Source: Blasia pusilla
Taxonomy: Eukaryota > Marchantiophyta > Marchantiopsida > Blasiales
Direction: 5' to 3'
Length of the DNA stretch: 64,000 nt
Assembly (NCBI GenBank): GCA_050084515.1
Contig: CM114271.1
Location: forward strand, 35,402,001 to 35,466,000
Part shown: in pieces, positions 58,276 through 64,000 of the stretch
How positions within the stretch are numbered: position 1 is the first letter of the stretch
Layout of the letters: every line of letters starts with the position of its first letter
Program-made: the position numbers and the translations under genes
Notes under the pieces: generated by a model
Seen by the model: only the letters and a program-made list of their open reading frames with translations
The model's database searches: none
Told to the model about the DNA's origin: nothing

Positions 58276-60030
58276 TTGCTCTTATATAGACCCATGGGAT
58301 GCGTTTATGGTGTCTTTGTTGTTTGGTCCTGTATGGTGCTCACGACTGGTTCCAATTGTCCAAACCAAAATAATGTGAAAACTGAATTGATGTGGTGAGT
58401 CGGGTAGATTACTTTTTGAAAAGGTATAGCTTCATGAATATCTATTGATGATGGTGGCTTTGTGGTGACTCCACTCTTGCTTCTAGGAGCCTTTCCCGAT
58501 CTCTCTCACGGCTCTCGTATGAGGGAATCGACTATCCTAGTGGGTGAATAATTGGGGGAAAATGAAGGCTTTTTTGGAAAGACAAATTTCATACATGGTT
58601 TGAACTTCATAAATGATGTGAAAATGTTGGTAGGTTATGACGTTAACAAAGGCTGAGAATAGAAGGGATAGTACACTTTGTTATCAAAACCAACTTCAAA
58701 AGAAGGCAAGGAAATGCAACAACATCCCAAAGGAGAAAAGGAGAGAAGAAATGCAAAAAAAAAATCAACTCAATGAGCTAGGCAAGTACATCTTGGAATA
58801 AATTTCTCAGGAGTGAATGGACAACGAGCTAAGTGGTCACCAACCACTTCAACTTGATGTACCAACCACAGCTTGTGCACATTGTAATGCCAAAGAGATG
58901 CATTGTCGAAGATAATTAGTGACAAAGTAGAGAGGAGGACTACGAGAAGGGATGAACACATGATTCTCACTATACTAGCAACTGACTCATAAACTTTATG
59001 AATCATATGCCAATAATTGCGAGTTTGTGTAGTACAAAGCAAGTCGTAAAAATTGATTCACAACTCACTCACAAAACTTTCAGTCCAAAGTAGTCGTTTT
59101 CAGCACTTGCAAAAACCACTAGTAGTGGCTTCAAACTCACGAGAGACTCGTAAAGGACTCACAAAGTGGAATTTTTTTCTCCCTTTTTCTTTGTTTGGGC
59201 CTATAAATCAATTTTTCAAGGGACACTTGACTTCAATATTTCTTAGTGATGGCTTTGCTTTTTTTCTCCCTTCGATCATTTCTTATAGTTTCGATTGAAT
59301 AATTTTAGAAAAACTTCACTTATCTACATGACATTCTCCTCCTTTTTGGGTAGATTTTACCCCAAAAAAATTTCAAGACCTAACTCCACTCCAAAAAAAA
59401 ATTCTACTTGCAAAGTGAGGCGAGGTGTCTCACAAAGTTGCAAGGAAAGGCAAAAATGGAGCCTTTTGGAGGAAAAAGGGGAAAATTCCAACTGCGAAGT
59501 GAGGAAAGGTGTCTCACAAAGTCGGGAGGAAAAGCAAACATGGAGATATTTGGAGGAAAGAGGGGAATTGATGTTTGAGGTTTAAATTTCACAAGTCGAA
59601 AAGAACTACTTGCAAGTTCCAGGACTCCTAAGTTACAAGTCTTGTGCAACTCCGATGCGAATCCCCATAGTCATAAAGTGTGTGTCCAAGAAGCCACTAT
59701 TTGCAAGTCTAACTCGCAATTACATTTACGAGCCCACTGCAAACTTTATGCGAGTCACTATAGTCGCAACCACAGAACGCCCAACTTGACTCGCAAACCA
59801 ATGGCAACTCACAAAGCTACGTGGAATCGTACAAAGTGGACTTGCAAACCGGCCATCATAATGGACCAACAAAGTAACCCCTCTTGGAAAAAATGGACTC
59901 ACAATGGAGCCATGTCCACACCTAGATCCATAATAGTGATTTAACCCTTTCCTAACATTGCCCCATTAGTGGAGGATTTTCATGAATTCCTTATTAAGTA
60001 TGTTTACTTTCACTAAATCACTATAAATTA
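58276..60030. other. AT-rich intergenic DNA with a tandem duplication
   Basis: No gene is supported. An 84-bp unit is duplicated at 59410 and 59494 ('gaggtgtctcacaaagt' and 'tttggaggaaa.aggggaa'); the unit is a multiple of three and stays open in one frame, but the product (CKVRRGVSQSCKERQKW) resembles nothing. 'actcacaa' or 'actcgcaa' is scattered through 59030-59900. Confidence 0.5.
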
Positions 60031-60092
60031 TTATTAGAGAGTGCTTTCTTGATTTGTAAATATTTTTTCTTGACATGTGGCAACCGATTGTC
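60031..60092 (+). mobile_element. 5' fragment of a family A miniature Helitron
   Basis: 'ttattattagagagtgcttt' then 'cttgatttgtaaatatt' and 'ttgacatgtggcaaccgatt' matches the family A 5' half. The first bases (ctataaatt) are altered and no 3' end follows before a poly-A run at about 60101. Confidence 0.5.
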
Positions 60093-60300
60093 TCACTTAA
60101 AAAAAAAAAAAGTATGCGGCCTCAATTTTCTATGCAACTTGTCTGTGCGTCTCGGTTGATAATCCCTCCGCACCTCTATGAAGCATCCCACAATAGGGTT
60201 GAACATTGAGAGCCCTATGTCGTCCCTACGATTGCCATTGGATTGACCACACATCCTTAAATCTTGTCGATACGGGCTAAAGTAACCTCTTCTAGCTCCT

Positions 60301-60335
60301 CCAAGTTCTATGCAATCCGATCGCATAGAACTTGG
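60301..60335. repeat. 35-bp palindrome (13-bp perfect arms)
   Basis: 60301-60313 is the exact reverse complement of 60323-60335 around 'aatccgatc'. A relative of the arm ('ttctatgcaacttg') also stands at about 60128-60141, so the sequence motif recurs locally. Confidence 0.8.
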
Positions 60336-61570
60336 GACATATAATGGGGATGAGAGTACGGTCTCCCGGTCTTAATCTTTTAAGCATGTTTAATGCTAAA
60401 TCGAAGTACGCACCCGATTGACCCACCAATGGCGCGTCTAGTTCGGGCGAGAGGGTTCATCAAAACCTCCGAAAACAATATTTGGCAGTCTAAGTGCGAA
60501 CAGTACCCACTTTTATCAAAGTTTTGGACTTACTTGGCTTGTGCCTGATCTTTTCGTTGTTTGCACCTTTATCGGTTTGTGGCAGCAACCGAGTGACCCA
60601 CGAATGGCGCGTCTCCGTTTGGGGCCATGCGAAAGTGAGAGGAGGACACGCTATGACGTCTGTGGGGGCGCCACTCTCCCGCCCCGGCCCTCGCCCTCCA
60701 CAGCTTGCGCTCTTCCACTCTCCCGCCCTCGCCTCTCCAGAGCTTCAGATCTTCCGCTCGCTCGCTCCAGGGTTTTTCCCTCGTCGCTCGCTCTTGGCAT
60801 TTTCCCGTCTCACTCTCTCAAAAACTTTCGCTCTTGGGAATTTCTGGTATCTCACTCTCTCGAGAACTTTCGCTCTCGAGATTGTCTCTCACTCTCTCGA
60901 GTTCTTTCGCTCTTGAGGTAAGTCTCTCACTCTCTCCAGAGCTTTCGCTCTCGGGATTGTCTCTCACTCTTGAGATCTGTCAAGCACAGGATACCCTGAG
61001 GTCATCCCGTTTCTCGCTGCTGCGGTGTTTCAGACTCGCGAAGAGTGGGGGAGCTCAGCTTCCTTTCGGAAGATTGCCATCCGTCGATGGAAATGCTTCC
61101 GAATGCGTCCACGTGCAATGTCGATTCGGCGCAAGCGCTGGGAAACTCCAAAAGTCGCGCGGACTCGGGATGCGGCTGCTACGCTTACGTGGGGAGAGCG
61201 GAGCGGTAAGTCTCTCCATCGGATAGGAGACATGGTTTCCTCGGTGGTGATGTGGTGGGAGGATAGGCGACATCAAACAGAGACGTGCGCACGGCTCTCA
61301 CCGAAAGCGCATCTACTGATTCTTACAGGTTTCATGGGTTGAAGGGGTTCGGCTACCGAGGACACGCGACATCAAAGCGAGACGTTCTCACTGTACTCAG
61401 AAAGCGAACCGGAGATGCACACTGATTTCGTGGATTGAAGGCGTTCGGCGACTGAGACGGATCAGGACCACAGATGTACAACAACACTCGAATAGAAAAG
61501 CCGCCGCTCCCCTCACCCCCCCCACAAAGAAAAGAAATCGGCCTGTCCCGCAGCACACAATGTCCTTGTG
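60336..61570. other. CpG/CT-rich DNA, possible leader or promoter, no gene recognised
   Basis: From 60,490 GC rises. Open plus-strand frames of up to 173 codons exist but are repeat-driven. Splice-donor-like 'gaggtaagtctctc' and 'gcggtaagtctctcc' occur at about 60916 and 61203, which would suit noncoding leader exons of a plus-strand transcript; no coding exon could be linked to them. Confidence 0.35.
60808..60972 (+). repeat. Tandem repeat, 36-42 bp CT-rich units, about 4.3 copies
   Basis: 'tctcactctctcgagaactt' plus 'tcgctctcgagattg' recurs at 60808, 60850, 60886, 60924 and partially 60960. It contains one of the 'gtaagt' donor-like sites, generated by a variant unit. Confidence 0.8.
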
Positions 61571-63062
61571 CTAGGGCCCACGCTTGAACCTGTCTTCCAT
61601 TACTTGAAACTTGTCTCCCATACACCTTTTCTGGTCATCAATCATGGAATCGAAAACATCGAGCAGAGACTCCAGGCCTGCAGTCTCGGGCTCCAAGACT
61701 TGCAGGGCGAAGACTATACTTTCTACTGTGGACATACAACCAGGCTTGGGCTGGCGACGAACCCAACCGTACCTGCTGGGCAAGTCCGTCAGAGGCAAGC
61801 GATAGTGGGGTATGGAATGTAACCAGGGATTTTCGTAAAACATCCGCTTTGCCTTCGACCAGGTGCCGTCCAGCACTATCAGCTGACTTGGGGGTTTGCG
61901 AATGACAGCCTCGCTGTTCGCTAGAAGATCGGCACTCTCCCTGAATTGGTGCAGATCCCGATGTTGGTAGGGATGCACTGCTGGATGTGGGCTCCGAGGA
62001 GACGGGGCGTAGATCAAATGCCTGTTCGCTAGGGAAGAGCAGTCCAACATCCGGCAGAAGCTTGATCCAAGAGGGTATGGAACTCGATCCCACCATCTCA
62101 TCGGCACCAATGCGCACTGTAAGACTGCCTAAACCTGTCGTTTCACAACTCTCTGGCCGTGTGAGGGTAGCTTCCCCGTTCGATGGTAAACTCACGATCG
62201 CAAGCTCCCCCTTATCATGCAGAGTATCTTCTAATGGATGCTTGGGACCACCTGGGCGCTTCGAAGACACTTGGCCCTTCTTACCTCCCATGATCAGATA
62301 TTGTTGTTTTTTGCCTCCCCTACCATTGATAGCCCTCTTCGATCCTGGGATTTTTGGTCGTAACCTATACGATACTTGCTCGTCATCTTCGGGGATGGAG
62401 ATCAGGTCCACATTGCGCAGACCGAGAACGGCAATGCGAGCAGAGCCCAGGTGATGGGTCTTTTCTAAGGGATGCTGTAGAATAATTATCTCTGTTTTGT
62501 TATTCACCACACACTGAATCCGACTGCAGATGCAAAGAGATGCTGCTTTGCAACAACTCTTGCAAAATTCGCGCCTCTTTCGCGCGGTCTGCTTCTGGCC
62601 TTCCTCCAATGTACCATTATCGACCGCAAGCACCACGTGCTGCTGAAGATTGTCCACCGCAACATCTGATGTATCGTCCTCCCTCTCTGCGGCAGAAGCA
62701 TTTGTCACATCCAAAGCTGAAAACTCTGAAGCAAAGGAGGCATCAACCACTTTGGAAGAAACCAGTTTCCTACTCATACGAGTGCTTGAAACCTCTGAAG
62801 AATTCAGAAACGTCGCACTACACTGTCCAACCACCGGCTCTGGCATCGCACCCACGCCCAATTTCATCTCACGACCTTTCAACCAGCTCTTCACAGGCGA
62901 CAGGAGTGAACATCTATGAGATAGATCACTGCAAAGTAACACATGATGACACATAGCGAAAAGTTGGTTCTCTGTCACACAGTCGAATAGCTCGCCTCTC
63001 AACGCAATGCTTGAACAGAAAAGCGCGCACACGAGATTCAGAGGGTGGTACCTCTTTCCCAA
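61571..63062 (-). CDS. DTW-domain tRNA-uridine aminocarboxypropyltransferase
   Basis: The family transfers the 3-amino-3-carboxypropyl group of S-adenosylmethionine to a tRNA uridine (acp3U), as in human DTWD1/DTWD2 and bacterial TapT. An N-terminal basic stretch (KQTARKRREF) leads to the zinc-type cluster CKSCCKAASLCIC, then 'TEIIILQHPLEKTHHLGSAR', 'VGLLFPSEQAFDL', and after a frame change the signature 'LIVLDGTWSKAKRMFYENPW' and 'PGCMSTVESIVFAL' with a C-terminal 'LLDVFDSMIDDQKRCMG'. The first part reads in one frame (63062 to about 62030) and the rest in another (about 61950-61571), so either a short intron (for example about 67 nt near 62004-61938) or a one-base frameshift lies between. 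About a hundred low-complexity residues are inserted between the conserved blocks. The start is uncertain: ATG at 62867 or at 63062, with upstream exons possible. Confidence 0.82.
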
Positions 63063-63269
63063 AGGCTAAGACGAACTTTCATCAAACCAACAGAGACGGT
63101 TTCTGCACTGGCAGCAGACACACAATCTTCCGGCCCAAAAGCTCATACTTCGCCATCCGGCAGATGGCCAACGCTTTCTCCCACCTGCCCTTCACCCAAA
63201 CTGACGTACGAATTAAGACAACTCAATGCACAGGAGATCGTTCCCTAATTCACAATCGGTGCTCCAGCA

Positions 63270-63584
63270 CTAGGCGAGTTGATTGCGCGTGAAGATGCTG
63301 ACAAACAACTGCAATTTGTTTCTCGAGGCAGGCACCAAATAGCCACCCCGCACATCCAACGACTGCTACTTCGGATTCGTCGTGCTACTGCACTGAACCC
63401 TAATCAACCGACGGCCAATCCCTACCTTTCCAGCCCTGCTTCCCAAAAAGAGAAGCCCTCGTTTGTCCCCTTCAAGAGAAGACTCACGATCAGTGGGCCC
63501 ATGAGTGAACGCCATCTCATGGAGGCAAATGCAGCACGTAGACAGCGTCCCACATCCTTCGACAGCTTCCTAGCCGACATCTAA
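63270..63584 (+). CDS. Possible terminal exon of an unrecognised gene
   Basis: A plus-strand frame preceded by an AG acceptor-like site ('ccagcactag' at about 63275) ends at a TAA-type stop at 63584 with 'RRQRPTSFDSFLADI', a terminal pattern that looks protein-like, and codons without repeats. The same frame is open upstream (63045-63245) before a stop. I do not recognise the product. It would run head-on against the DTW gene and could simply be 5' leader DNA of that gene on the opposite strand. Confidence 0.25.
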   Translation, partial: LGELIAREDADKQLQFVSRGRHQIATPHIQRLLLRIRRATALNPNQPTANPYLSSPASQKEKPSFVPFKRRLTISGPMSERHLMEANAARRQRPTSFDSFLADI

Positions 63585-64000
63585 AACGGCCCTCAATCCC
63601 TAAACACGAGTGGAAAAAGAAATTCATTTTAAAACAAAAACCATTCACGACGATCACAATTTGTGACGTCCGGCACATGAGCCTCGAGGCATCAAGCAGC
63701 CTCACCATTCAGACGTGACACGAATCCTGGACTCCAGAGCTCCGCATCAATCACCGGCAATTCAACTGCAACTAAAGCGCTCCTTCATCGCCCCCTCGCC
63801 CCACCCGCAGCCACCGCTCTCCATGATTTTCCTCACTTCCTCGGAATCTACAACAACATCATCACCAACGCGTTGGAAACTCCGCACTCACCTTCACCTT
63901 CACCTTCACCGAAATCGCGACGCCACGCGACGCGATTCCGGGCTCGCGAACTGGCAGCTCCGGCAGTCAAACCCACTCCTGCGCCCAACAGCTCTGACTT
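63585..64000. other. Upstream region of the DTW gene
   Basis: CpG-containing DNA with a short CTTCAC hexamer repeat at 63891-63910. On the minus strand a short frame opens at about 63824 ('MESGGCGWGEGAMKERFSC') and could be a first exon or upstream ORF of the DTW gene, but no donor is convincing. Confidence 0.35.

Noticed and set aside
59295-59585. Frame with an 84-bp in-frame duplication (28-residue protein repeat)
   Set aside because: The unit is a multiple of three, but flanking sequence lacks coding character and the product is unlike any known protein; probably coincidence.
1-64000. CRISPR array or prokaryotic operon
   Set aside because: Repeats found are tandem without spacers of uniform size, and all genes have eukaryotic structure.

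Overview
The window reads as nuclear DNA of a land plant. Protein-coding genes carry GT-AG introns of roughly 200 to 1270 bases, the proteome signature is plant-like (a plant non-specific phospholipase C and a plant-type soluble epoxide hydrolase), and most of the remaining DNA is AT-rich and filled with decayed Helitrons, non-LTR retroelements and a Ty3/gypsy relic. An intronless, bacterial-looking alpha/beta hydrolase and the type of non-LTR element present would suit a bryophyte or another non-seed plant, but the lineage cannot be fixed from sequence reading alone.

Layout. 0-4.9 kb: AT-rich DNA with several decayed tandem repeats. 4.9-7.2 kb (minus): three-exon non-specific phospholipase C with a signal peptide, followed by its GC-rich 5' flank to about 9.4 kb. 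9.4-10.6 kb: two tail-to-tail 3' fragments of one non-LTR element family. 11.6-17 kb: AT-rich DNA with miniature Helitrons. 17.1-26.1 kb: a roughly 9-kb Helitron with recognisable A|TC...TTAG|T ends and a RepHel gene wrecked by stops and frameshifts. 26.9-28.1 kb: more pieces of the non-LTR family. 28-41 kb: mostly empty AT-rich DNA with miniature Helitrons, a GC-rich island near 34.4-35.4 kb, a long palindrome and a minisatellite. 41.9-44.9 kb (plus): five-exon epoxide hydrolase, preceded by a degenerate tandem array. 45.8-51 kb: a retroelement graveyard (a non-LTR RT relic, a miniature Helitron, a gypsy polyprotein tail ending in a PHD finger, and an internally deleted non-LTR element). 52.8-53.7 kb (minus): intronless alpha/beta hydrolase. 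54.9-56.5 kb: a cluster of perfect hairpins and a foldback-capped Helitron helicase fragment. 61.6-63.1 kb (minus): DTW-domain tRNA aminocarboxypropyltransferase.

The four recognisable genes do not form a pathway. They act in lipid hydrolysis (NPC), epoxide or hydrolytic detoxification (two alpha/beta hydrolases facing each other about 8 kb apart) and tRNA modification (DTW). I found no CRISPR array, operon or confident tRNA or rRNA gene. The most unusual content is in the mobile DNA: two families of miniature Helitrons with consistent A/T target flanks, a gypsy polyprotein with a C-terminal PHD finger, several perfect or near-perfect long palindromes, and a helicase fragment whose broken end is capped by an inverted copy of its own edge.
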